From Pseudoalteromonas luteoviolacea NCIMB 1944 (GTDB lineage: Bacteria > Pseudomonadota > Gammaproteobacteria > Enterobacterales > Alteromonadaceae), in contig NZ_AUXS01000002.1 in NCBI RefSeq assembly GCF_001625565.1, forward strand, positions 1 through 64,000: a DNA stretch of 64,000 nt, read 5' to 3'. Position numbers and translations under genes: made by a program. Positions 27,258 through 37,115 of this stretch are shown here, piece after piece. A model generated the notes under the pieces. That model was not told the DNA's origin and made no database searches. It saw nothing but the letters and a program-made list of their open reading frames with translations. How positions within the stretch are numbered: position 1 is the first letter of the stretch; each line of letters begins with the position of its first letter.

Positions 27258-27505
27258 CCTATGTAATAGTTATTGTCTCCAACAAAGTCAAGCTTCCTGG
27301 TCGACCTAAGCCCAAGAACAAACAAACCGTTTTCTAAACTTTTTGCAGAATGAGTTAAGTATCTCCTATATGGTGTTAGAGCCGTCTTTTAGAATATTTG
27401 TAAAGGTGAGTTAACCCTATTCACCGCATATTTCCCCTTTAAATGTGGGACAAGCACAAATCTCGGCTACAATTGAATAGATGTTAATAAATAGAGGCTT
27501 GAATA

Positions 27506-28390
27506 GTGCGTTGCAGTGATAAGTTTGCATACTTGTTAGTCGTGGCATCTTGCACCTTTTGCAGTAATTCGTCAGCTCAGGGTATACGTATCTTTCTTGA
27601 TGATCAGCTGGACTTTGAGCTACTGAGTACTAAGACTCGGCAGCCAGAAAATATTGCTGGTGCGACCAATCAGTTGGTATTGTCTCAGATAAAGGATATT
27701 GATATACGTTATGTGAAATCTAGCCGTAAGCGTGCCTTTAAATCAATACAACAGACTCAAGTCCCCTCTTGTATTATTAACATGATAAAAAATGAACCGA
27801 GGAAATTACGGTATCTCTTTAGCCTACCAGTTAATTTTTATTGGGCGCACAAGCTCTATTCCCATCATGATTTATCCAAGGCTTCGAAAGCAGTATTAAA
27901 CGCAGAGGGCGAAATCACCTCCTTACTTGACCTGTTCAAGGTATATGATAATAGTGCGATTGTTATCGCCGAGAGCTTCTCTTACGGAGATTTTTTGGAC
28001 GCGCAGATCTCTGCCGTCAACAAGGAAAATATCATTCTTCGTGGAGGTGCGGATCACTATGAAACTGTATATAGAATGTTCATCTCTAAAAGAGTTGATT
28101 TTTCATTAAACTACCCTTCTGAATTTCACCGTTATAGCAATAATGTCAATATACCTGTTAGATCTTACCGTGTTGCAGGTTCACCTAAAGTGGTTATCGG
28201 TCAGTTTATGTGCAATAAAACCGATGAAAGCAATAAATTTATCGCAAGAGTGAATGAAGTTTTGTTACAAAGTTATGACAAAGAGGCGTTTTTAAAAGCG
28301 CACTATGACTACTTGCAAGCATCAGAACACAAAAAACTCAAAGCATATATAGAACAATATGTTGCATCACTTCAGCCTACTCGACGTTAA
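27506..28390 (+). CDS. Periplasmic solute-binding-like protein, paralogue of 17626-18504
   Basis: A 294-residue exported protein. GTG start with AGAGG upstream; signal region ends near NSSAQG. It shares a string of blocks with the protein at 17626-18504: I-x-I/L-D start, NIAGATN, the identical FSLPVNFY, LFKVY, YETVYRMF-x4-VDFSLNYP, a VAGSPK segment and CNKT. The two are about 40% identical by eye. Like its paralogue, it has no transporter genes next to it. A sensing or orphan binding role is likely; ligand unknown. Confidence 0.7.
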   Translation: MRCSDKFAYLLVVASCTFCSNSSAQGIRIFLDDQLDFELLSTKTRQPENIAGATNQLVLSQIKDIDIRYVKSSRKRAFKSIQQTQVPSCIINMIKNEPRKLRYLFSLPVNFYWAHKLYSHHDLSKASKAVLNAEGEITSLLDLFKVYDNSAIVIAESFSYGDFLDAQISAVNKENIILRGGADHYETVYRMFISKRVDFSLNYPSEFHRYSNNVNIPVRSYRVAGSPKVVIGQFMCNKTDESNKFIARVNEVLLQSYDKEAFLKAHYDYLQASEHKKLKAYIEQYVASLQPTRR

Positions 28391-28599
28391 TTAAATCAAA
28401 GCGTTAGGTATGTAACTTACCAATAAAATATAACCGCAAATCAGTATTAAAGCTTGGTTGCTCTTCTTTTGTATACTATATTCAAGAATGAGTAAATAAT
28501 TGTACTAAGTTAGGTTGCAGCCTTGATAAAAATAAACCATTGAGCTCATTGTCGCCATGCCTTAGTATTAAGCCAGTCGTTGTCAGATAGCATTACAAT

Positions 28600-28983
28600 A
28601 TGGAACTTGTTAGACCTTTAGAACCTATACTCATAATCGATGATGTTGAAGAAGTACGAAGCTACTTAATTGATATTTTAGAAAACTTAGGATTCGAAGA
28701 AATATACGAATCAAAGGATTTTACTTCAGCTAAACCGTTACTCGAATCAAAATCACCCAATGTGCTTTTTTTAGACATAGAGCTGCCAGATACCGATGGC
28801 ACTCAAATTCTTGAATACGTCAATGACCAATTCCCCAATACACATGTCATCATGTGCTCCGGTCACAACAGTCTAGAGAATGTTCAAAATACTTGGGAGT
28901 TAGGCGCAAAAGGCTTTATTGCGAAGCCATTTAACGCTAAAAAAGTAGATACAGTGATGAAAAGATTAGAAATGATTGCATGA
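28600..28983 (+). CDS. Stand-alone CheY-like receiver protein
   Basis: A 127-residue single receiver domain. Acidic pair D14-D15, phospho-acceptor D59 in LFLDIELPDTDG, a Ser in the MCSGH switch position, and K in AKPF are all present. No output domain. Its stop overlaps the moxR start (ATGA at 28980-28983), so the two are translationally coupled. This suggests that phosphorylation state controls the MoxR/DUF58/transglutaminase machinery, which is unusual: MoxR operons normally lack a receiver. No kinase gene is adjacent. Confidence 0.88.
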   Translation: MELVRPLEPILIIDDVEEVRSYLIDILENLGFEEIYESKDFTSAKPLLESKSPNVLFLDIELPDTDGTQILEYVNDQFPNTHVIMCSGHNSLENVQNTWELGAKGFIAKPFNAKKVDTVMKRLEMIA

Positions 28984-29891
28984 ACCCAGTTACAAATAAA
29001 ATAATAGAAAATCTTTCTCAATTGATTTTGGGAAAGAATGAGCAGTTGAAGTTGGCTTTGTGTTGTTTATTGAGTAAAGGTCACTTGTTAATTGAAGACT
29101 TGCCTGGAATGGGTAAAACGACCTTATCGCATGGGTTGGCCAATGTTCTTGGGCTAAGTTATCAAAGAGTGCAATTTACCAGTGATCTGCTTCCTGCCGA
29201 TATCACAGGGTCCAGTATATTTAATTCCCAGACCCATTCCTTTGATTTTCACCCAGGTCCAATTTTCAGCCAAATATTGCTAGCAGACGAAATAAACCGT
29301 GCTAGCCCAAAAACCCAAAGTGCACTTTTAGAAGCGATGGAAGAGGGGCAAGTAACTATTGATGGCCAGACTCACCCATTGGCGCAACCATTTTTTGTAA
29401 TTGCTACACAAAACCCGTTGCATCAGTCTGGAACTCACCCTCTGCCTGAGTCTCAACTAGACCGTTTTTTCATGCGAATAAGCTTGGGTTACCCGGACGC
29501 GCAGGTCGAAAAAAGTCTTATAGTTTCAGGAAATAAGCGGACATTGAACATGAATGACTTGAGCTGCTCCATTAGTGATGAACAACTTTTCGAGCTGCAA
29601 AATGCGGTCATGGACGTTAAATTAGCTGAGCCTATTGTGCAGTACATCCTTGATCTAGTGAGCTACACGCGAGACTCGGGCGAATTTAGTGATCCACTCT
29701 CTCCACGTGCGAGTATTGCACTCGGATTGTCTGCTAGAGCTTATGCGTTGATTTCTGGTAGAGATTACACGTTACCGGATGATGTTCAAGCAGTCTTTGG
29801 TTGCGTCGCAGGCCACAGATTAAATATCCCTTGTAGTGAGCAGGATTCTGCCGTTGAGGCAATTTTTGAAAGAGTTGTGGTGCCTTTGTAA
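28980..29891 (+). CDS. MoxR-family AAA+ ATPase
   Basis: A 303-residue cytoplasmic ATPase. Walker A is LPGMGKTTL (about residues 41-49), Walker B is LLADEINRASPKTQSALLEAMEE, and the sensor-1 Asn is in ATQNPLHQSGTHPLPESQLDRF, all canonical for MoxR. MoxR proteins act as chaperone-like partners of DUF58/VWA proteins. Here it is followed at once by a DUF58 gene (1-bp overlap) and a TgpA-like gene, the standard trio. Coupled upstream to a receiver gene. Confidence 0.93.
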   Translation: MNPVTNKIIENLSQLILGKNEQLKLALCCLLSKGHLLIEDLPGMGKTTLSHGLANVLGLSYQRVQFTSDLLPADITGSSIFNSQTHSFDFHPGPIFSQILLADEINRASPKTQSALLEAMEEGQVTIDGQTHPLAQPFFVIATQNPLHQSGTHPLPESQLDRFFMRISLGYPDAQVEKSLIVSGNKRTLNMNDLSCSISDEQLFELQNAVMDVKLAEPIVQYILDLVSYTRDSGEFSDPLSPRASIALGLSARAYALISGRDYTLPDDVQAVFGCVAGHRLNIPCSEQDSAVEAIFERVVVPL

Positions 29892-30841
29892 TGGCAAAGT
29901 CGCTTTATAAAGGCTGGATTGATAAAGTCATTGCTAAAAAGCACAGCGCCAACAGCATCACCTTTTCTCACGATAATATTTACGTAGTACCTTCACTACG
30001 CGGACTCTTTTTTTTATTGTTTGCGTTGTTAAACTTCATCATCGGCATCAACTACCAAAATAACCTTATTTTAGGGGTTGCCTACTTGATGCTAATGCTC
30101 CAAATCTCTTCTTTGTTTTACGGGTATTTTAATTTACACGGATTGAAGCTGGAATTACTTGATGTAAAAAACAATTATAGTGGCAACCATAATGACGCAA
30201 AATTTAAACTCTCAGCGTCGAAAGAAGTCTTTTCGTTGAGTATAAGTAATGCTAATTGGCAAAGCTCGGGTGTGCTTGATAAAAATATTTTTGAGTCGAC
30301 TTCCAGTCTAGTTGTGAACTTGAGCCTAGAAAAAAGAGGCAAATACACAGGCGGAAAATTCAAAATACATAGTTGTTACCCGTTTGGTCTGGTAAACGTA
30401 TGGAGTTATCTGTTATCGGATAAAACATTTTATGTATACCCAACACCTCTAAAGTGTGAGTTAGATTTACGTGAATCTATTGATTCGGATGATGATACTG
30501 ATGTCATTGCTCAAAAGTCAGATAGCCTTGATGAGTTTTCAGGCCTGAAACCCTATCAACAAGGTATGAACAGGAACCGGATTTCGTGGCGGCACTTTGC
30601 AAAAAATCAGGAATTACTGGTTAAAGACTATGTAGGTGATAGCCATGGGATCACCTTAGTGTTGGATTTCTCCATGATAGAGGGAACAAAAGAAACACGG
30701 CTATCTAAGCTGTGCCACCAAGTTCTTGAGGCAGACAGGCTGGGGCACGAATTTGCACTAAAGCTCCCAGGTAATCATATACCCGCCGCAAGTGGAGAGC
30801 GTCATGCGGTGCAATGTTTGGAGAGCTTAAGTGAATGCTAG
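29891..30841 (+). CDS. DUF58-domain membrane protein
   Basis: A 316-residue protein with two N-terminal transmembrane helices (about residues 40-80) and a C-terminal DUF58 region: the G.RDY/RDI-like block appears as GLKPYQQGMNRNRISWRHFAK, followed by LLVKDY. In this family the segment leads into a VWA-like fold. It overlaps moxR by one base and the next gene by 11 bases. Works with MoxR and the transglutaminase-like protein, probably in the cell envelope; the exact function of such operons is unclear. Confidence 0.88.
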   Translation: MAKSLYKGWIDKVIAKKHSANSITFSHDNIYVVPSLRGLFFLLFALLNFIIGINYQNNLILGVAYLMLMLQISSLFYGYFNLHGLKLELLDVKNNYSGNHNDAKFKLSASKEVFSLSISNANWQSSGVLDKNIFESTSSLVVNLSLEKRGKYTGGKFKIHSCYPFGLVNVWSYLLSDKTFYVYPTPLKCELDLRESIDSDDDTDVIAQKSDSLDEFSGLKPYQQGMNRNRISWRHFAKNQELLVKDYVGDSHGITLVLDFSMIEGTKETRLSKLCHQVLEADRLGHEFALKLPGNHIPAASGERHAVQCLESLSEC

Positions 30842-32780
30842 CGAGTTAGTTCAGCGAAATACACTTATTACCTCTTTGGTATATTGTGGTATGTCCCTGT
30901 TATTGTTTCAAAATCTGGGCTATGTTTTTTGTGTTTCAATATTATTGATTTGCATTTTTAAAGTGAGTACCTGTGTGGGGGCGGTAAGAAACCCGTCTCA
31001 GTTGGTGGTTAACTTACTCGCAGTCACGGTTATTATTGTGGTGTTTTTGTCTCTTGGGTTTAGAAATACCATTGAGATGTTTGTCGCTATGCTGCTCGGT
31101 GCGTGCTCATTAAAAATGCTGCAAGTGACCACGGAAAAGCAAGCTCAAAGTGTCTACATTCTCAACTTTTTTACATACCCCTGTTTTTATTTGTTTTCGC
31201 AGAATATCTTGGCATTTTTGCTGATTGCAGCCATGCTGCTGCTAAATTTGTCACAGCTTTTTAGTGTGACACACCATGTCGCAATAAAAAAATCAGTACA
31301 CAGCTCGGTTCGCAAATTTGTGTTTAGTCTACCTTTGGCCATTGCCATGGTGATGTTAATACCAAAATTACCGCCTTTTTGGCAGTTACCAAACGCTAAA
31401 TCAGCCTCAACAGGGCTTTCCGAAAACGTTGACCCTTTTGAAATTTCGGATTTATCTCGTTCTTCAGAGTTAGCATTTCGGGCATTATTGCCGATATCAA
31501 ATGAATTCAAACCGCCCTTTTATTGGCGTGCAATTATTCACGATAGTTTTGATGGTAAAAAGTGGGCTATGTCTAGCCTGCAAACAAGGCCTTTGTACAA
31601 AACCTATGAGCCAGTGGCGCAACCTTACTCTGTTATTTCAAGTCCATCCAATACTCGTTGGTTGTACACTTTGGGTGAAGGTATCCCTGCGAGCAGCGGA
31701 ATTGCAGCAAATCATTTTGGTGCGATTTACCAGAAAAAGCAAAGTACCAAAGCGATTCAATACGATGTCTCGCCGGTAAAGTTAGACGATGCGCGGATCA
31801 CCCGATGGGAATATAGACAAAATACTCACCTACCAGATGGAATAAACCCTAAAGCTATCGAGTTAGCCAAGCAATGGGACCGCACCACAGGCTCTACCGC
31901 AGAGTTCTTGGCAAAGATGGAGGCATTTTTTGTAGCGCAAGGTTTCCAGTATAGTCTGTCTCCGCCAAGCATTAACTCAAACGACGCTATAGACGAATTT
32001 TTATTTTCCACTCAAGTTGGGTTCTGTGGACACTATGCGTCGTCAGCGGCGTTTTTGATGCGTTCAGTTGGTATACCAACTAGGCTAGTGTCTGGTTATC
32101 TAGGTGGTCAGTTTAATGAAGAAAGTAGTTATTACGCGGTTTATCAATATGATGCGCACGCTTGGGTTGAATACTATGTCCCGCAATTTGGTTGGCAAAG
32201 GCTAGATCCAACAACTTGGGTGGCGCCCGAGCGAATGCTGGGTTCGCTTTCTGATCTAACCGATTTGGAGCAAGAGTTTAAAGACAATTTAGGCTTTAGC
32301 CTTCAGGCATTCTCTAATATTGCAGCGATAAACTGGTTGCGTTTGCAGCTCGAGCAAATTGACTTTCAATGGACCCGCTGGGTATTGAATTTTGATGACA
32401 AAAAACAAACCTCGTTGCTCAAAACTCTGTTTGGGCAAAAGCACAAATTACTTCCAGCTCTAAGTGTCGTTTTGTTGTTAATTGTTGTGTTTGGCGCGTG
32501 GTTTATCTATATAAATCTACGAGCAAGGTTTAAACAACCCAAAGAAATAAGAATATATAATAAGTTGTTAGTGTTGGGTGAACTAAAATCTGATAAATTA
32601 ACGCCCAAGCAAATATTCGAATGCTTAAAAACAAAATGGCCGCATGCCAAAAATGAGCTCTCTGAGTTTTACGATATGTTTGAAAGCACACGATATAACG
32701 AGGTGCAACTGTCATCACAGCAGTATCGAAAGCTTTCTAAACTGAATAGACAAATAATAAAAAAGGCAAAAATAAAATAA
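30831..32780 (+). CDS. Transglutaminase-like membrane protein (TgpA family)
   Basis: A 649-residue protein with GTG start inside the DUF58 gene. The first ~180 residues hold five to six membrane helices. A periplasmic region follows, with a transglutaminase-core domain carrying the Cys-His-Asp triad: C399 in GFCGHY, H443 in DAHAWVEYY and D459 in RLDPTTW. A final membrane helix near residue 545 ([19 protein letters not shown]) precedes a cytoplasmic tail. This is the TgpA architecture, described as essential in Pseudomonas aeruginosa. Last member of the MoxR trio; the antiporter gene starts 2 bp later. Confidence 0.92.
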   Translation: MNASELVQRNTLITSLVYCGMSLLLFQNLGYVFCVSILLICIFKVSTCVGAVRNPSQLVVNLLAVTVIIVVFLSLGFRNTIEMFVAMLLGACSLKMLQVTTEKQAQSVYILNFFTYPCFYLFSQNILAFLLIAAMLLLNLSQLFSVTHHVAIKKSVHSSVRKFVFSLPLAIAMVMLIPKLPPFWQLPNAKSASTGLSENVDPFEISDLSRSSELAFRALLPISNEFKPPFYWRAIIHDSFDGKKWAMSSLQTRPLYKTYEPVAQPYSVISSPSNTRWLYTLGEGIPASSGIAANHFGAIYQKKQSTKAIQYDVSPVKLDDARITRWEYRQNTHLPDGINPKAIELAKQWDRTTGSTAEFLAKMEAFFVAQGFQYSLSPPSINSNDAIDEFLFSTQVGFCGHYASSAAFLMRSVGIPTRLVSGYLGGQFNEESSYYAVYQYDAHAWVEYYVPQFGWQRLDPTTWVAPERMLGSLSDLTDLEQEFKDNLGFSLQAFSNIAAINWLRLQLEQIDFQWTRWVLNFDDKKQTSLLKTLFGQKHKLLPALSVVLLLIVVFGAWFIYINLRARFKQPKEIRIYNKLLVLGELKSDKLTPKQIFECLKTKWPHAKNELSEFYDMFESTRYNEVQLSSQQYRKLSKLNRQIIKKAKIK

Positions 32781-32781
32781 T

Positions 32782-34104
32782 ATGAACGCAGTACTCATCG
32801 GGGTCATTTTGATGTTGGGCCTCTCTTTATTTCGGGTTAACGTGATTGTAGCAATGACGATTAGCGCTCTTGTCGCAGGGTTAACAGCGGGGTTGGGGTT
32901 AGAAAAAACGCTCAATGCGTTTAATGATGGCCTGTCCGGTGGCGCTGAAATTGCGCTAAGCTACGCCATGCTGGGGGCGTTTGCGGTTGCAATTTCCAAG
33001 TCAGGATTAACACTTATTTTAGCTAACAAATTATTAGGGCTAGTCAATAGTAAAAACAAAGACTCGGCTTCGTATTTAAGTATGCTTATTCTTGCAGTGA
33101 TTATGTGTTGTGCGATAGCGTCTCAAAATTTAGTGCCTGTACATATCGCATTTATTCCAATCCTTATTCCTCCGCTCATTGTTATTTTCAATAAATTAAA
33201 AATGGATAGACGTGCTATAGCCTGTGTGCTCACATTTGGTTTGGCTACTTCCTATATGGTACTACCTTACGGATTTGGTGGTATCTATTTATATTCAATT
33301 TTACACAAAAACCTTACAGATAATGGTCTTGAAGTTATAAATACCGATGTACCTTATGCGATGGTGATCCCCGCGATTGGTATGTTAATTGGGTTATTAG
33401 TTGCCGTCTTTATCAGTTATAGAAAATCCAGAGAGTACCAATCTAATGAGATGACATCTGGACAAAGCGATTTGGTAGTAGAAGACCAAAGAAAAGTATT
33501 GATAGCTGGTGGTATAGCTGTGTTTTGTTCTTTACTGGCGCAAAATGTTAGTGGCTCAATGATTTTAGGCGGACTTGTAGGTGTGATGATGTTCGCTCTA
33601 TTTGGTTTGATTAAATGGGAACAAAACTCGGATATTTTCACAAAAGGTGTGGCAATGATGGCCATGATAGGTTTCATCATGATATCTGCTCAGGGTTTTG
33701 CGGCGGTAATGAAAGAAACCGGTGATGTGGCTTCGTTGGTGGCAACGTGCGCTGATCTTATTGGCGATAGTAAGCCTGTTGCCGCAGCGGTGATCTTACT
33801 GGTCGGTTTACTTATCACTATGGGTATCGGTAGCTCATTTTCAACCGTGCCTATTATCGCAACGCTGTTCGTTCCCCTATCCCTTGAAGTTGGTTTCTCT
33901 GCGATGGCTACTGTTGCCTTAGTTGGAACCGCTGGTGCACTTGGTGATGCAGGGTCGCCGGCGTCAGACTCAACACTTGGTCCAACTTCCGGTTTAAATA
34001 CCGATGGTCAACATGATCATATATGGGATTCAGTCGTACCTACATTTATCCATTTCAATATCCCGCTGCTTATATTTGGCTGGATAGCGGCAATGGTGCT
34101 TTAA
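32782..34104 (+). CDS. Na+/H+ antiporter family (NhaC/YuiF-like) transporter
   Basis: A 440-residue polytopic inner-membrane protein with about 11-12 helices. Segments such as [22 protein letters not shown] and [25 protein letters not shown] are typical of the ion-transporter superfamily members annotated as Na+/H+ antiporters or YuiF-like permeases. It begins 2 bp after the transglutaminase stop, so it is translated from the same mRNA, although its function need not be related. The transport substrate (Na+, an amino acid) is not decidable here. A strong terminator follows. Confidence 0.82.
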   Translation: MNAVLIGVILMLGLSLFRVNVIVAMTISALVAGLTAGLGLEKTLNAFNDGLSGGAEIALSYAMLGAFAVAISKSGLTLILANKLLGLVNSKNKDSASYLSMLILAVIMCCAIASQNLVPVHIAFIPILIPPLIVIFNKLKMDRRAIACVLTFGLATSYMVLPYGFGGIYLYSILHKNLTDNGLEVINTDVPYAMVIPAIGMLIGLLVAVFISYRKSREYQSNEMTSGQSDLVVEDQRKVLIAGGIAVFCSLLAQNVSGSMILGGLVGVMMFALFGLIKWEQNSDIFTKGVAMMAMIGFIMISAQGFAAVMKETGDVASLVATCADLIGDSKPVAAAVILLVGLLITMGIGSSFSTVPIIATLFVPLSLEVGFSAMATVALVGTAGALGDAGSPASDSTLGPTSGLNTDGQHDHIWDSVVPTFIHFNIPLLIFGWIAAMVL

Positions 34105-34130
34105 AAAAAGGGCCTGCAGGCCCTTTTTTT
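34103..34130 (+). terminator. Strong rho-independent terminator of the MoxR operon
   Basis: A near-perfect palindrome: A-run, GGGCCTGCAGGCCC stem, then seven T. It starts at the antiporter stop codon. The symmetric A and T runs would let it work in both directions. Confidence 0.92.
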
Positions 34131-34309
34131 ATCTCTAATCTTACCTGTTTAAGGCTGTTATTTTTAGTTTAAAAAATCCATTTTTATGTTGCATCGCAAA
34201 CTGCAATTTATGACCTTAACCATGAAAGTTAAATATTAAATTTCAAAGGCTTATCGGTTGGCTCGTTTCGTGCAAAACGTCTTCTGAAAAACAATTTGGA
34301 GGAGATGGT

Positions 34310-35167
34310 ATGAATGTAGTGTTTTTTGGTGCTGGGCAAGACATGCTCGATTTAATGAAGTCTTTAAAGCCACTTTGTCAAAACCTGAGTGCAATTTGCG
34401 CCACACCTGAGGCAAGTTTTGATATTGATAATAAGTGCGCGTTACTCTCATATTCACAATTGGAAATTTTGCAAAGTATGAGTTTGGCTTTGAGTACGTC
34501 AAAACGACAGAATAAGACTCACCATGTGGCCAATTTAGAATTGCTTTCATTGATGTGTCATACACCAACGGAAGCCCTCACTGTGTTTAATCAATCCATA
34601 AACAACAGCACTAATAGCGTCTTGCCAATGTCGGATTATGCGACGGATTTAATTGCGATTACGTATGGTGGTGAGACCGTTGTCGGTGCGAAAAATATTA
34701 ATAACCTTAATGCACTTCCCAAAGAAGTATTTTTATCAAAAGATGTTGATACATCGCTTGATGCTATCGCGGTTATTGAAGATGCTGATCTAATCATTTT
34801 TGGGCCTTGCAACCCATTTACTGATTTGTTGCCTTTGCTACTTATCCAAGACATAAAAAATGCGGTGCTCCAGACAAATGCGAGTCGTTTATTTATTGAT
34901 ATGCCCCACTCTACTAGTCAGCTCTTGAATAGTTGTACATCTGCAGAGTATTTACATTGGATGAGTTGCCAATTAGGGTATCAATTTTTTGATATCTCAA
35001 TTTCAAATCAGTTTTCAGATATTATTAGTTACCATTATAGAGAGAGCATGTCTTCCACGGCAGATGATACTTACCATAACAATGGATTAGATATGATGCA
35101 TACGCTGTTTGAACTACCAAGTTTAAAGTCTTCAAATGCGCTAAGCGTCACTGCGGTTAAGTATTAA
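34310..35167 (+). CDS. Divergent CofD/YvcK-like protein
   Basis: A 285-residue soluble protein preceded by TTTGGAGGAG-like ribosome site. It resembles the YvcK/CofD family: an N-terminal G-A-G-Q-D-M segment in place of GGGTG, VLPMSDYATDLIAITYGGETVVG matching the VLPVTDEPV..L...LEDG block, and ADLIIFGPCNPFTDLLPLLLI matching ADLIVIGPGSLYTSLLPNLLV. The glycine-rich nucleotide/PPi loop is altered (GPCNPFT), so activity is uncertain. YvcK binds UDP-sugars and controls cell-wall metabolism; CofD makes coenzyme F420 precursors. A regulatory role is more likely than F420 synthesis here. Confidence 0.65.
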   Translation: MNVVFFGAGQDMLDLMKSLKPLCQNLSAICATPEASFDIDNKCALLSYSQLEILQSMSLALSTSKRQNKTHHVANLELLSLMCHTPTEALTVFNQSINNSTNSVLPMSDYATDLIAITYGGETVVGAKNINNLNALPKEVFLSKDVDTSLDAIAVIEDADLIIFGPCNPFTDLLPLLLIQDIKNAVLQTNASRLFIDMPHSTSQLLNSCTSAEYLHWMSCQLGYQFFDISISNQFSDIISYHYRESMSSTADDTYHNNGLDMMHTLFELPSLKSSNALSVTAVKY

Positions 35168-35173
35168 GGGTAT

Positions 35174-35191
35174 GCTCACTGGATTGTGAGC
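35174..35191. terminator. Hairpin between converging genes
   Basis: GCTCAC (35174-35179) and GTGAGC (35186-35191) with a 6-nt loop, between two converging stop codons. Short and without a strong T-run. Confidence 0.4.
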
Positions 35192-35194
35192 CAT

Positions 35195-36187
35195 TCATCT
35201 ATTGTTAGTACATGTCATTGCATTATTTTTATTGCAATAGTGGAAATCTAAGTAGTATGCGCTTTGAGGTGGTTTTTTATTAAATTTAACATAATTATAA
35301 AGCAGTTCAGCGCTTTGTAATCCCATATGATATGGCTTTTGACCTATGTTAATTGTGGAAAGCCCGAGCCCTAGCGCTTTGACTTGAATTTCTTCGGTAT
35401 CTGCGGAAATAACAGTGACAGCTTGCTGTAGCAATTGTTGTTTAAAGGGTTGTAATGCACTGACGTAATTGTCGTTAAACTGCGCGAACCCGGCGACAGC
35501 TATAAAGATTGGTGGCGTATCAGTGCTCAGTATGGCAAGCAGTTGGCTCAAGGCTTCATCCCGTTTACCCATGGTATAAAGTGGGCACCTTTCATGCTCT
35601 ATCCAACCCGACTTCCCCGTCAGCTTTTTATCTGCTGTGCCGGATAGTGCATACCTTACTCCCCGAATTCTTTCATTTAAATTTGGGGTAGTGTAGTGTC
35701 CTGATTGAATGCACACAGGTTGAGGGGATTGCTTTTTGTATTTTTTGGCGGCCTGTCCTAACGCAACACCAAAATCAAAATTATTAGTTCCAACATAGGC
35801 CAATCTATAAGCATGTTGATCGCTCAGTAAATCAGAATCAAAGGTAATTACTGGGATACCTTTTTGCTTGGCCTCTTTTAGTGCCCCCGAAACCAAGTAC
35901 TTAGAATCAGTTGTAGATACTAAGATACCATCGACACCTTTTTCGACGTATTCTTTTACAATAAGTACTTGTGTACGGACATCTTGATAATCATCTGCGC
36001 CATCATATAGACAAGTCAAATCGCTTTGTTGGCGTGCAAAGTCCTTACAGCCTGCAAACGCTTGCTGATAAAAGCTATCATTTTGCGTTTTGCCTATTAA
36101 GGCAAATGTATATTGAGCTACTGCATTTGTGCTTATTAAGGATAAACCGAATAGCAAATAAGTTGATATACGCTTCACTTCAGTCAC
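35195..36187 (-). CDS. Periplasmic sugar-type binding protein (type 1 PBP)
   Basis: A 330-residue exported protein. GTG start with AAGGA upstream; signal cleaved after NAVA. The fold is that of ribose/autoinducer-2-type binding proteins: FALIGKTQNDSFYQQAFAGCK, DYQDVRTQVLIVKEYVEKGVDGILVSTTD, IPVITFDSDL, YVGTNNFDFGVALGQ and the second lobe INIGQKPYHMGLQSAELLYNY. No ABC transporter or kinase genes are adjacent, so it is an orphan that may feed a remote transporter or sensor. Confidence 0.82.
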   Translation of the reverse strand: MTEVKRISTYLLFGLSLISTNAVAQYTFALIGKTQNDSFYQQAFAGCKDFARQQSDLTCLYDGADDYQDVRTQVLIVKEYVEKGVDGILVSTTDSKYLVSGALKEAKQKGIPVITFDSDLLSDQHAYRLAYVGTNNFDFGVALGQAAKKYKKQSPQPVCIQSGHYTTPNLNERIRGVRYALSGTADKKLTGKSGWIEHERCPLYTMGKRDEALSQLLAILSTDTPPIFIAVAGFAQFNDNYVSALQPFKQQLLQQAVTVISADTEEIQVKALGLGLSTINIGQKPYHMGLQSAELLYNYVKFNKKPPQSAYYLDFHYCNKNNAMTCTNNR

Positions 36188-36329
36188 TATTTCTAAGTCC
36201 TTGACTAAATTATGCTATGTATTGTTTGTAGTGCAAATATTTTAATGCTTTTTTTAATTAGCGCAATGAGTTATACCGCAAAGTTTGCCATCGGGCGAGT
36301 ACTTTTCAATTATTATCGCGTGGTACAGG

Positions 36330-37007
36330 TTACTCGTCGTTAGTGTTAGCCGCTTTTTTTCTTTGGATGGCCATCTCGATTATTGAAATGTGGCGTGATA
36401 CTTTTGACGTTAACAAGCGGCTAAATGCACCAAAAAAGTAAATGATTGGAATAACGTACGCTATCGATAAAACCCAATCAAGCTCAATTTCACTGAGTTT
36501 ATCCAAAGAGATCAGGAGTGCTAGAATGCCAGGTGCAAACCCTATTCGTTCGATTGAACCTACAAGTAACGCGGTTTTTTGTTCAAATAAGTGTTTCTGT
36601 GCTTGTACCTCCAGCAGCACAAGTTCTAAGTGGTGTTTGCTTCTGGTGCTCAGGAAATCAACATATTTTTTGTCGAACTCTTCGGTATTTTGGGCGTTTG
36701 CATAAATTAGATTAAATGGGTTTTTGAAATGGGATTTTATCTCGTCTTTTTTCAAAATAAATAGTAACGCAGGGTGAGCAACAATACCAAAATAACCCGT
36801 TAAAAGGAGAATTAGTGAAGTGTATTTATATATTTCAAGCTGACTGATCTGCCACACAAATGCAACCAAGATGGCAGCTAATATGAGAGAAAGATAGCCA
36901 ATGTACAGTTTGATTTCTATGTGCTTGGGGAGACTTCCCCCTTGCTTACACAAAATAGTCTCGCGTCGGCTTAACCCTTGCAATGCTCTATATATTGAGT
37001 CTGACAA
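36330..37007 (-). CDS. Membrane protein of unknown function
   Basis: A 225-residue integral membrane protein. TTG start at 37007 with AAGGAA 7 bases upstream. About four hydrophobic segments: residues ~29-49, 55-83, 152-170 and 177-200. The stretch between the pairs (about 85-150) is charged and probably cytoplasmic. No family recognised. Upstream lies a glycosyltransferase gene on the same strand, with about 108 bp between. Confidence 0.55.
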   Translation of the reverse strand: MSDSIYRALQGLSRRETILCKQGGSLPKHIEIKLYIGYLSLILAAILVAFVWQISQLEIYKYTSLILLLTGYFGIVAHPALLFILKKDEIKSHFKNPFNLIYANAQNTEEFDKKYVDFLSTRSKHHLELVLLEVQAQKHLFEQKTALLVGSIERIGFAPGILALLISLDKLSEIELDWVLSIAYVIPIIYFFGAFSRLLTSKVSRHISIIEMAIQRKKAANTNDE

Positions 37008-37115
37008 TGCAATGTTCCTTGTATTGAACTTTATTTATTTCTGAAGCAGCCTAAAGTGCTCCTTGTCTTATAGGTATAGAACATAAAAACAATATTTGAT
37101 GCGAATTTGTTGTAA

